Assembly (NCBI GenBank): GCA_013334745.1
Contig: JAAXWY010000009.1
Location: 1-63,717 of the forward strand
Direction of reading: 5' to 3'
DNA from: Coriobacteriia bacterium
Lineage (GTDB): Bacteria > Actinomycetota > Coriobacteriia > Anaerosomatales > JAAXUF01
Length of the DNA: 63,717 bases
The translations under genes were made by a program, and so were the position numbers. The notes beneath the pieces were generated by a model. The model ran no database searches. It was not told where the DNA came from and worked only from the letters and a program-made list of their open reading frames with translations. How positions within the stretch are numbered: the first letter of the stretch is position 1; each line of letters starts with the position of its first letter. Shown one piece after another: positions 33,471 through 41,655 of the stretch.

Positions 33471-36400
33471 TGAACGAGCTGAGCCACTACGACTCGGGCC
33501 CCGTCATGGGCAACCTGAAGGACTTCCAGCGCCGCACTGCCGAGTATGTCTTTCAGCGCCTCTACCTCGATGATGACTGCACCCATCGGTTCTTGGTCGC
33601 CGACGAGGTCGGCCTGGGCAAGACGCTCGTGGCAAAGGGAATCGTCGCGAAGACCGTTGAGCACCTGTGGGACAAGTGCCCGAGAATCGACATCGTCTAC
33701 ATGTGCTCCAGCGGAGAGATCGCACGCCAGAACCTGAACCGGCTGCGCATCCCCGGGGTCGACTCGCCCACAGAGGCAACCCGGCTCACACTCCTGCCAT
33801 TGGTGCTCGACCGGCTTGAGCTGCAGCCGGGCGAAGAGCACCGGGTGAACTTCGTCTCGTTGACTCCAGCAACGTCGTTTCAGTTCGGCTACTCCCTTGG
33901 GAGCGCAGAAGAGCGCGTCGTTCTCTACCACCTGATCGACCAGGCATGGGGCATCGCGGGACGTTCCGCCCCGTTCAACATCCTGCATGGCGGTATGAAT
34001 CGAAGCTGGTTCGAGAGCTGGGTGAAGGAACCGGAACGGCGCGACAAGCTGCGGCAGAGCGCGCTGGGGCGCGACTTCGTCGATACGCTTCAGAAGCGTC
34101 CCGATCTGAAGGAGCGATGGGACGAGCTGTGTACGCTCCTGCCCAGACGCCGCGAATCCTATGGCAGAATCCCCGACGAGATCCGTTGGAAGGTCGCTGC
34201 CTGGATTCGCGACATGAGGCACACGCTGGCCCAAGAGTGCCTCAAGGCGCTCGAGCCCGACCTCATCATTCTTGACGAGTTTCAGCGCTTCAAGCCGCTG
34301 CTCAGTGGGACCGACGCCGCAGCTCAGCTCGCCCATGAGCTCTTCGAGTACTCGGATGCACCCGATGCCGACAAGACCAGCCCCGCGGCGGTGCGCACGC
34401 TCCTGCTCTCGGCGACGCCCTACAAGATGTACACCCGTGCAGGTGACGAGTCTGGCGACGACCACTATTCGGACTTCCTGGACACCCTCGAATTCCTACG
34501 CCGTGGCGAGTCCAACCCAGCAGATCTCACGCGGCTGGTCGATGACTACCGCTCTGCGCTCTACGAAGCCGGCGAGGCCGGCGACGACGTACGCCTAGGG
34601 GAGACACGTGACTCGCTCGCTTCCGAGCTGCGGCGATTCATGGTGCGGACTGAGCGTCTGGCGACGAGCGAAGACCGCGACGGAATGCTGCAGATCCTGC
34701 CAACCGGTCCCATCGCGCCATCTGCAACGGACCTGGGAGCGTATCGCGGCATGCAATGCCTCGCACGCGAAGCGAAGCAGCCCGACGTGATGGAGTACTG
34801 GAAGTCAGCGCCCTACCTACTCAGCTACCTGACCAACTATAAGGTGCATCGTGAGATCACCGATCGAATCGCCGAAGATGCCGCCTTCGCGCAGCTCGCC
34901 TCCACGCAGCTAAGAGCGGGCAATGCACTGTCGCTGAACCCCGAGGCAATCGACGCCTACGAGCAGATCGACCCGTCGCACGCCAGAACCCAATGGCTTG
35001 CCGAGGAGACTATCGAAAAGGGTCTCTGGAAGCTGCTCTGGCTGCCGCCCACGATGCCGTACTACGCTTTGGCCGAGCCATTCAAGAGCGTGGACATGCG
35101 GCCGTTCACCAAGCGACTGGTCTTCTCGTCATGGGCGGTGGTACCGCGCGCAGTGGCATCCCTGCTGAGTTACGAGGCAGAACGCCGCATGCTTGGAGTC
35201 GATCCCGGGTGGGGCAAGGAGCCAGCCGTCTATACGACGCGAAGGCAGCGTCGGCCACTCCGATTTCAGGTCAAGGAAGGGACGTTGGACACGGCGTCGT
35301 TGTGGACACTCGTCTACCCCAGCAGGTTCCTGGCCGACACGGTGGATCCGCTTGTTCTAGGTAGGCTGCTCGGCAACGGCAAACTCGCCTCTGCCCTCAA
35401 GCTCCAAATCGAGGCAGAGCGCATCTTGAAACCGCATCTCGAACGCATGCTCGATGCGTACCGCGATTCAATCGACCCCGCGGCGCGCTCCGTCGATTGG
35501 TACTGGGCCGCCCCGATTCTTCTCGACGCCATCGCATCGCCAGCCGCAACTGCCGAGTGGTTCGACTGGAACCGACTCGCAAGCGTGTTCGTCGAGGAAG
35601 CGGAGGCGACGGCCGAGGACGGTTCTCGTGCGACGCGCCGAGCAGTCGACGAGGTGGGCCGACTGCTGCGGGGCGAACTGAAGCTCGGTATTCCGCCGAA
35701 GGATCTTCTGGCCGCCGTTGCGTCTACCGGACTTGCGGGCCCTGCAGTGTGCGGGCTGAGGTCGCTCTTGCGCGTCGCGCCCGATCTTCCGCCCGATGAG
35801 CTCCCCGTAGCTCTCGATGCAGCCGCCGCCATCGCCTGGGGATTCCGCGCACTCTTCAACGGAGAGGAAGCAATCTCCGTGGTACGCGGCCTCGCTCCCC
35901 GCAAGACCGGAGCGTACTGGCGTCGCGTCTTGTCGTACTGTCTCGCTGGGGGCATCCAACCGGTACTCGATGAGTACGCGCACCTCCTGCGAGAGACAAC
36001 GGGTAACGCCGAATCCACGCCCGGCACTACGATCGGGGATGTATCGCGCGTGCTGGCTGCGGCTGTGTCGCTTGGCTCAGCGCAACTCCGGCCGCAGTCC
36101 TACGACAAGAACGGTCGGGGCAAGGACATCGCGCTGCGCAGCCTCTTCGCGCTGCCGTTCAACGATGCCGGAGACACCGACCAGAAGGCCGATCGGCTCC
36201 AGCGTGTGCGAGAGGCGTTCAACTCGCCCTTCAGGCCCTTCGTGCTCATAACAACTTCAGTAGGCCAGGAGGGTCTGGATTTCCATTCGTATTGCCACTC
36301 GGTGGTGCACTGGAATCTGCCCGGCAACCCTGTTGATCTCGAGCAACGCGAGGGTCGGGTACACCGCTACAAGGGTCACGCTGTGCGCAAGAACGTGGCG

Positions 36401-36772
36401 CGGCGGCACGGCCAGCTTGGCTCGTCACACGTGCTCGAGGGAGAGGGCCCCGTGCCCGACCCGTGGCGGGTGGCCTTCGACTCAGCTAGTGAGGGTAAGT
36501 CCGACGCAGCATCGGACCTGGTGCCCTACTGGATCTACCCCGAGGTCTTCACGAGCAAAGACGCCCGAGTTGTCCGACAGGTGCCCTTCTCGCCGCTGTC
36601 TCGCGACGCGGACTCATACCTGCGTCTGACCAGATCTCTGGCCATCTACCGCATGGTGTTCGGCCAGGCACGCCAGGAGGATCTCGTCTCGTATCTGCTC
36701 TCGAAGATGGGCGAAGGCGGAAGCGCGGAGCGAATCGCGGGGATGGCGCCCATCAACTTGGAGCCCCCCTGA
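33470..36772 (+). CDS. SNF2-like superfamily 2 helicase
   Basis: ATG 33470 shares a base with the PLD stop (TGATG). The 1100-residue protein has an N-terminal helicase half with Walker A VADEVGLGKTLVAKGI (~40), IVYMCSSGEIARQNL, DEAD-box variant LIILDEFQRFKPLL (~280) and LLLSATPYKMY. The C-terminal half has VLITTSVGQEGLDFHSYCHS, HWNLPGNPVDLEQREGRVHR, where RVHR is motif VI. A large insert with unknown helical domains (about 450-880) separates them. It is presumably the motor of the DUF6361/PLD module, remodelling or translocating on DNA. Confidence 0.9.
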   Translation: MNELSHYDSGPVMGNLKDFQRRTAEYVFQRLYLDDDCTHRFLVADEVGLGKTLVAKGIVAKTVEHLWDKCPRIDIVYMCSSGEIARQNLNRLRIPGVDSPTEATRLTLLPLVLDRLELQPGEEHRVNFVSLTPATSFQFGYSLGSAEERVVLYHLIDQAWGIAGRSAPFNILHGGMNRSWFESWVKEPERRDKLRQSALGRDFVDTLQKRPDLKERWDELCTLLPRRRESYGRIPDEIRWKVAAWIRDMRHTLAQECLKALEPDLIILDEFQRFKPLLSGTDAAAQLAHELFEYSDAPDADKTSPAAVRTLLLSATPYKMYTRAGDESGDDHYSDFLDTLEFLRRGESNPADLTRLVDDYRSALYEAGEAGDDVRLGETRDSLASELRRFMVRTERLATSEDRDGMLQILPTGPIAPSATDLGAYRGMQCLAREAKQPDVMEYWKSAPYLLSYLTNYKVHREITDRIAEDAAFAQLASTQLRAGNALSLNPEAIDAYEQIDPSHARTQWLAEETIEKGLWKLLWLPPTMPYYALAEPFKSVDMRPFTKRLVFSSWAVVPRAVASLLSYEAERRMLGVDPGWGKEPAVYTTRRQRRPLRFQVKEGTLDTASLWTLVYPSRFLADTVDPLVLGRLLGNGKLASALKLQIEAERILKPHLERMLDAYRDSIDPAARSVDWYWAAPILLDAIASPAATAEWFDWNRLASVFVEEAEATAEDGSRATRRAVDEVGRLLRGELKLGIPPKDLLAAVASTGLAGPAVCGLRSLLRVAPDLPPDELPVALDAAAAIAWGFRALFNGEEAISVVRGLAPRKTGAYWRRVLSYCLAGGIQPVLDEYAHLLRETTGNAESTPGTTIGDVSRVLAAAVSLGSAQLRPQSYDKNGRGKDIALRSLFALPFNDAGDTDQKADRLQRVREAFNSPFRPFVLITTSVGQEGLDFHSYCHSVVHWNLPGNPVDLEQREGRVHRYKGHAVRKNVARRHGQLGSSHVLEGEGPVPDPWRVAFDSASEGKSDAASDLVPYWIYPEVFTSKDARVVRQVPFSPLSRDADSYLRLTRSLAIYRMVFGQARQEDLVSYLLSKMGEGGSAERIAGMAPINLEPP

Positions 36773-36913
36773 AACGATGGGTGACCAACAGGGAGGCTCA
36801 GTCAGATTGAGTCAGCGATGTCACGGTTAGGTCCCGTGATTCGCGAAATGCTCGCGTCGCGCCGAGAACTCTGAGTCGCCCGTCTGCACCCTACACTTGG
36901 CGCCGATATCGCT

Positions 36914-37426
36914 TTGCCATTACCCTCAATCGTACCCATGCTATGGGTGATGCACGCAGACCGTGTGGAACTGGATCGTGGCATGTCCAGGGTGCGGACG
37001 GTCTCCTGGAATGCCTGGCCTAACGCCATCCGAATTCGATTAGCGGAAGACCTACGCGCCGAACGACCCGAGGGCTCGATTGCGAGCGGACTTGTCGAGA
37101 TGCCGGAAACGGAGAGCGAGCAGATGGCCGCTGGTCAGGGTATACGTCGGATACAGATGGGCACGACCCGCAACGTGTGGGCATCGGAGCTGCGACGTGG
37201 CTATCTGTTCTTCACTCGCGATCGCCGCGTGACCGAACTCCTCGACGAGCAGTTTGACGTTGACTTCCTTGGCCACCGCCTGGCCGGCAGGCGCATCGAC
37301 AAGTACGGCCGATTTCAGGTGCCATGTCGGGTTCTTCGCTCGATTGAGGCAGGGGCTCCCATCAGATTTGAGGCCGTGAACAGGTCGCTGCTTCGAGTGG
37401 TCACGCTGGAGCAGCCGGAAGCCTAG
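36914..37426 (+). CDS. hypothetical protein, 170 aa
   Basis: Basic cytoplasmic protein with blocks SRVRTVSWNAWPNAIRIRLA, GTTRNVWASELRRGYLFFTR and RRIDKYGRFQVPCRVL. No family is recognised. Start choice is open: 36914, 36950 or 36983. Its end overlaps the convergent endonuclease gene by four bases. A link to the helicase module or the restriction system is only positional. Confidence 0.5.
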   Translation: MPLPSIVPMLWVMHADRVELDRGMSRVRTVSWNAWPNAIRIRLAEDLRAERPEGSIASGLVEMPETESEQMAAGQGIRRIQMGTTRNVWASELRRGYLFFTRDRRVTELLDEQFDVDFLGHRLAGRRIDKYGRFQVPCRVLRSIEAGAPIRFEAVNRSLLRVVTLEQPEA

Positions 37427-38442
37427 TAGTGCGTCCGAGGACCCCTACGCCCCTTGTTCGCGAAAAGGCGCTCCGATGGCTTCCAATCAATCGCCATGTC
37501 ATCCGCTCGCTTAAGCCACCAGTCGATGCGTTCTTCCGGCGGAGGTATCTCGCCCCAGTACTCTTGGAATAGCGCGTCCTCCAGCCGCCACGCCGCTTCA
37601 ATCATCTCGCCTTGAATATCGGCGATCGCCCGCTCGACGTAGTTTCCGCCCCGTGTGTCGTCGCCACGCATGGCGACACTGCCGGCCGAGAAGAGATCGC
37701 GCGCCTGTGAGCAGAGGATGCCGTAGTAGGTCAGGAGATACAACGCGGCATCATCGTACTTGTGCTTTGAGCGCGAAGGCTTGACCACCTGTGGGCAGAG
37801 AAGCGCAGCCTCAGCGCGAAATCGACGTTTGTCGTCCTGCTCTAGGTCCATGTAGAGACGAACCGCCATGGGGAGGCTGTGTTCAGGCTCGTCCTTCTCT
37901 TCAAGCCACCACAGACGCTCCCCGTCCTTCAAGCGTCCTCTAGCGTACTCACGAACGTAGTGCATCTTCTCCTCGGCAGCGAGCTCGGAAAATCGCTCGT
38001 AGTCGACGTCCATCTTCTTGAAAAGGGACTGGGACGCGCCTATCTCAAGCTCGAATCGCGGCACGTGTGAGGTCCTCACGTGCATCACGCAATCCTCGTA
38101 CCGATCCCAACGGACTGCAGTATGACCGCCCATCTTTCCGAAGACCACGTATATCAACCGGACATCGGGGTCTCGTTGACCCTCGAAAATGCTGTTTGCC
38201 ACGCTGCGCCATGTATCGTTCAGCGTGAACTTGACCTCGACACCGAACTCCCCGAGGGCGATATCCGGAAAGCACTGGGCGGGTGGATGGAGCTCAACCT
38301 GTTGGTCGGTCAGGAGATCTGCCAACACCTCACGGACGCGATCTTCAAACTGCTTTGATGATGTGAAGAGCTCCGCCTGGGCCTCGTCCGTAAGCAGTGC
38401 GCACGTTGCATCCAACACTTCTTCGAACGAGTGGCGATCCAT
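37423..38442 (-). CDS. type II restriction endonuclease, PD-(D/E)xK fold
   Basis: A 339-residue protein adjoining the C5 methyltransferase; its ATG directly follows the methyltransferase TAG. The segment CFPDIALGEFGVEVKFTL has the PD-x(n)-E-x-K catalytic pattern (about residues 57-74), followed by the strand VRLIYVVFGKMGG. A helical C-terminal half (LYMDLEQDDKRRFRAEAALL, YLLTYYGILCSQARDLFSAG) is likely used for recognition or dimerisation. The sequence specificity cannot be read from the protein. Confidence 0.8.
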   Translation of the reverse strand: MDRHSFEEVLDATCALLTDEAQAELFTSSKQFEDRVREVLADLLTDQQVELHPPAQCFPDIALGEFGVEVKFTLNDTWRSVANSIFEGQRDPDVRLIYVVFGKMGGHTAVRWDRYEDCVMHVRTSHVPRFELEIGASQSLFKKMDVDYERFSELAAEEKMHYVREYARGRLKDGERLWWLEEKDEPEHSLPMAVRLYMDLEQDDKRRFRAEAALLCPQVVKPSRSKHKYDDAALYLLTYYGILCSQARDLFSAGSVAMRGDDTRGGNYVERAIADIQGEMIEAAWRLEDALFQEYWGEIPPPEERIDWWLKRADDMAIDWKPSERLFANKGRRGPRTHY

Positions 38443-39438
38443 CTACTCACCAGCCTCGAGTACGCGCCCGACGGACCTCGCGATGTGCCAAGCAAACACG
38501 GGCGGCACAGCGTTTCCAACTTGCCTTTCGGTCTCACGCAGTTTCGCGTCGAATACGAAGCTGTCGGGGAACGACTGGATTCGCGCTGCTTCCCTCATGG
38601 AGATGCGACGAGGGAGTTCGTAGTGGAACTGGATGTTTCCGTGGCATTCGGCCCTGATCGTATACCCCGGTCGCAGTGCCTCGAGACGACGGTTGCCCTG
38701 CTCGGAGCTTCGCCGGGCAACGCTCCACACGTGGCTGAACTGCTCGTCCCATTCGCGATCAGCTAGATCGTCAATCGCATCGCGCGCGGTCGGCCAGCTG
38801 TCTGGCTGGTGGACCACCGCCGGTGCCACGAAGGTGCCGACGTTCGGCTTCGTGCCGACGATTATCACCCGCTCCCTGCTCTGCGGAACCCCGTAGTCAG
38901 CCGTGTGATACAACTGGTATGTCACCGTGTAACCAAGTGCGCCGAAATCCTCGAGTATTCGACTCAGAGAATCGCGATTGTTCCTCATCAGGAGGCCCTT
39001 GACATTCTCGGCGACGAAGACTGTCGGTTGCGTACGTTTGATCGCCTCAACCATTGCCGTGTATAGCCCGCTACGTTTGCCGTCGACCCCGGCGCCTTTG
39101 CCGTTGATCGATATGTCCTGGCAAGGGAAGCCGCCAATTAGGACATCTATTTCGCCCGGCACGGTGTCCAGCACTTCCCAGACATCGCCGCAGAGAATCG
39201 GATGGCCGAAGTTCCTGTTGTACGTGCGACAGGCAGCACGATTCAGCTCGTTCGCCCAGACAATCTCGAACGGCAGCCTCTCGTACGTCTTCCCCATGAA
39301 CTCGAATCCGCCGATGAATCCAAGGTCCATCCCACCGCAACCTGAGAACATGGAAGCTACCTTGAAGGTCCTCCGGCCGCCGCTTGGCTCTGCAGCGATG
39401 CGTTCGTCTCTTGTCGGGTCCAAACGGGTGTCTGACAC
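38443..39438 (-). CDS. DNA (cytosine-5) methyltransferase (Dcm family)
   Basis: A 331-residue enzyme with all major motifs: I SMFSGCGGMDLGF, IV GGFPCQDISINGKG (catalytic Cys), VI VFVAENVKGLL, VIII PQSRERVIIVG, IX SMREAARIQSFPDSFVF and X QVGNAVPPVFAWHIA. It would methylate the recognition site of the adjacent endonuclease. It lies downstream of a vsr pseudogene on the same strand, the usual partner of 5-methylcytosine enzymes. Confidence 0.95.
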   Translation of the reverse strand: MSDTRLDPTRDERIAAEPSGGRRTFKVASMFSGCGGMDLGFIGGFEFMGKTYERLPFEIVWANELNRAACRTYNRNFGHPILCGDVWEVLDTVPGEIDVLIGGFPCQDISINGKGAGVDGKRSGLYTAMVEAIKRTQPTVFVAENVKGLLMRNNRDSLSRILEDFGALGYTVTYQLYHTADYGVPQSRERVIIVGTKPNVGTFVAPAVVHQPDSWPTARDAIDDLADREWDEQFSHVWSVARRSSEQGNRRLEALRPGYTIRAECHGNIQFHYELPRRISMREAARIQSFPDSFVFDAKLRETERQVGNAVPPVFAWHIARSVGRVLEAGE

Positions 39439-39532
39439 AGCTGTTTAGTCCTCTCGGCTACTTGCGAGCCACCTGCGCTACAGGGCCCGTACCCCATTAT
39501 ATGGGGGTGGACTGACATGTTGGCAGGATGCT

Positions 39533-39976
39533 CTAGGTCTCAAGGAACTGCACAATCCTGTTGCGGAGCGGTGGCTCGTCGTCCATCTCACACTCCCAGA
39601 TGACCATGACACGCCAGCCGAGCGCGGCCAGGGCCCTCTCATTGGCTCGATCGCGCTCACGTTTGCTCTCGAGCTTGGGAGTCCAATGCTCCGTGTTGGC
39701 GCGAGGCGTTCAGCATCCTTTGGAACCGTGCTGATGCCAGAAGCATCCTCGCACTTCGATGACAGCCATTTGGCGCTTCTCCAGGACGATGTCCGGCTTC
39801 CGCAGGAGTGTTGCCACGTGAAGACGGTATCCGTACCCCAGGTCATGCATGCTACGTCGGGCTCGAAGCTCCGGCCTCATCTTCTTCGTGCGCGTCGCCG
39901 ACATCTGTCTGTGCATCACGCTCTTCAATGAGGGCGCAATGCTTCTACGTGCCGTCGAACTCACCCCATTGTGCAT
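39533..39976 (-). pseudogene. vsr: vsr very-short-patch-repair endonuclease with in-frame TGA
   Basis: The frame begins with SATRTKKMRPELRARRSMHD and continues LLRKPDIVLEKRQMAVIEVR, GCFWHQHGSKGC, then TGA (39710-39712). In the same frame after the stop it resumes TPRANTEHWTPKLESKRERD and ALGWRVMVIWECEM. Spacing from FWHQH to the HW block equals that of E. coli Vsr, so this is a point nonsense mutation, probably CGA to TGA, and not a frameshift. Vsr nicks T:G mismatches formed by 5-methylcytosine deamination. The product is probably non-functional unless readthrough occurs or the base is a sequencing error. Confidence 0.8.
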
Positions 39977-40000
39977 TCTCCGCCTGAATGGAAGAGGTCA

Positions 40001-40074
40001 TGGAGGCGACGCCCGGATTCGAACCGGGGATAAAGGCTTTGCAGGCCTCTGCCTTACCACTTGGCCACGTCGCC
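40001..40074 (-). tRNA. tRNA-Cys (GCA)
   Basis: Acceptor arms GGCGACG and CGTCGCC pair, the anticodon loop contains CTGCAAA (anticodon GCA), the T-loop is GGTTCGAATCC, the discriminator is U, and CCA is encoded. The restriction island begins just past its 3' end. Confidence 0.95.
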
Positions 40075-40169
40075 GTGTTCGGCGCCCTCGGGGCGCCCTT
40101 TCAAGAAGAGAAGACTGGCCGTACAGGCCCGCACTCCGGAACCTTCGGACCAGCCTTCGATAGGTGCGA

Positions 40170-40245
40170 TGGAGCGGACGACCGGATTCGAACCGGCGAC
40201 CCCAACCTTGGCAAGGTTGTGCTCTACCAACTGAGCCACGTCCGC
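40170..40245 (-). tRNA. tRNA-Gly (GCC)
   Basis: Acceptor arms GCGGACG / CGTCCGC, anticodon loop CTTGCCAAG (anticodon GCC), T-loop GGTTCGAATCC, discriminator U and encoded CCA. It lies 95 bp upstream of tRNA-Cys on the same strand. Confidence 0.95.
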
Positions 40246-40749
40246 GCACTTCAGCCAGTTTACCACGATGATCCAGGACGCCTGGTTCGGCTTTCCCGAG
40301 CGAAGCGAAGGGCTCACACTGAGCTCTGCGTCGAGCCGCTGAGTGGTTCCGGCGTGGAACGCTCAGCTCTGCGGTCGCCCGCGACACAACTGAAAGGGGC
40401 CCCGCCAGCTGCGCTGATGCCGACCTCCACCCTGTTGGCATCCCTACTCGCTGGGAGCCTGACAGTCGGGTTGAGTAGAAGAGGATCGGGCGACCTACTT
40501 CACGCACCGGACAATCCCCGATAGGACGAACTACGCGCCTGGACTATCCCACTCCCGGGACGTCCTCGTGGAACCACTCAGCGGGGTACCTAACGAGCAG
40601 TTTCACCGGCGCCAAAGTCGATTCCTTGGCACCACCATCCCTTCGGGCTGACAACCCGATGTTCATACGACGAGGCGGCAATCGCGTCGATCTCGACGCC
40701 AGATTCCGCAATCCGCTAGTTGTGGCCGGCGTGCCGGATCAGCCCCGCG
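40246..40749. other. gene-free stretch between tRNA-Gly and AriB, with a long-range inverted repeat
   Basis: I see no convincing gene. It contains a perfect 15-bp inverted repeat, CCGCTGAGTGGTTCC (40336-40350) and GGAACCACTCAGCGG (40570-40584), spanning 249 bp. This could be the ends of a decayed miniature element. Promoters for the downstream tRNAs must also lie here. Confidence 0.4.
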
Positions 40750-41655
40750 CTACAACCTTCCGAACTGCAGGTCGTGATGACTCCTAAGCGATGCCAGATC
40801 TGGTTGAGTCCAGCACGTCATGAGCGCCTGAGCGACATGCGTGTTGGCGTGATCCTCAGAGAACCCAAGCGACCCGCTGAAGCGCTTGACCAGATGAGTG
40901 AGGAGTCTGTATTGGAACGTGCCCAACATGTGACCGAAGCAGTACCGCTTGGGGTCGAGTTCCTGCGGGTTGGAGACCGCAGGAAGTCGCGGCCCGAGTC
41001 TTCGCCGCTTGTCTTCGAACGCCTGTCTGAGACCTGCGCGATTGAAACGTGGCGCTGCCGAGTGGTTCTCGGGATAGTCGAGATACTTCTTCCACTTGCC
41101 CCGGTGAAACAGACCCTCGCCAGTCACAGCCATCAGCGCAACATCGGCCTTGATGTACCACCTTGCCTCGTCGTAGAAGTCGCTGAGCGCTTGTCTGACC
41201 TGATGCGCTATGGGTTGTTCATACGTCAGCCTGTCAATCGGGCAAAGCCCTAGAACGCCCTCAGTCAGGGTGCAGGCATGAAGGAGGTCGTTCTCCCAGC
41301 TGTAACCCCATGAGTAGAAGACGCCGGGAGCCGTAATCAATGAGTTCGAGAACCGATCAGCGTCTTGATCCATCGCAACAAAGACGTGCTTCAGGCCGAA
41401 ACTCGAGATCTTATCCGCAATCGTCTTGAGGGTGGGCTTGGACCCCACCGCGCGAAAGGACAGACGAGTCGTCGGCAGGTAGTGCGCGAAGACGCGCTGC
41501 CAATAGACCATATCTGCGGATACGCTACTGCACTGACCGGCGGTTACTTGGTCGTAGGTAAACACGCACGTGCCACCCTCGATGAATACAACTACGTCCG
41601 CCTTGAGGAAGAGATGGAGGTTCTGCAGCCCACTGTTGGTTCGAGTCAGGCTCAC
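40750..41655 (-). CDS. ariB: PARIS AriB-like DUF4435 TOPRIM effector nuclease
   Basis: A 301-residue DUF4435 protein. The N-terminus VVVFIEGGTCVFTYDQV carries the TOPRIM Glu, followed by VGSKPTLKTIADKI and HVFVAMDQDADRFS with the DxD metal site, then GYSWENDLLHAC. In PARIS, AriB is a TOPRIM-family tRNA nuclease released when AriA senses phage anti-restriction proteins. The start overlaps the AriA stop in an ATGA. The gene lies between tRNA genes, beside a restriction system. Confidence 0.82.
   Translation of the reverse strand: MSLTRTNSGLQNLHLFLKADVVVFIEGGTCVFTYDQVTAGQCSSVSADMVYWQRVFAHYLPTTRLSFRAVGSKPTLKTIADKISSFGLKHVFVAMDQDADRFSNSLITAPGVFYSWGYSWENDLLHACTLTEGVLGLCPIDRLTYEQPIAHQVRQALSDFYDEARWYIKADVALMAVTGEGLFHRGKWKKYLDYPENHSAAPRFNRAGLRQAFEDKRRRLGPRLPAVSNPQELDPKRYCFGHMLGTFQYRLLTHLVKRFSGSLGFSEDHANTHVAQALMTCWTQPDLASLRSHHDLQFGRL

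Noticed and set aside
33272-34465. 397-codon minus-strand open frame
   Set aside because: Antisense to the coupled PLD and helicase genes; no recognisable protein features.
39710-39712. UGA in vsr as selenocysteine or programmed readthrough
   Set aside because: The position is not catalytic and in the Vsr family is not Cys; no selenocysteine insertion element is evident. A nonsense mutation is simpler.
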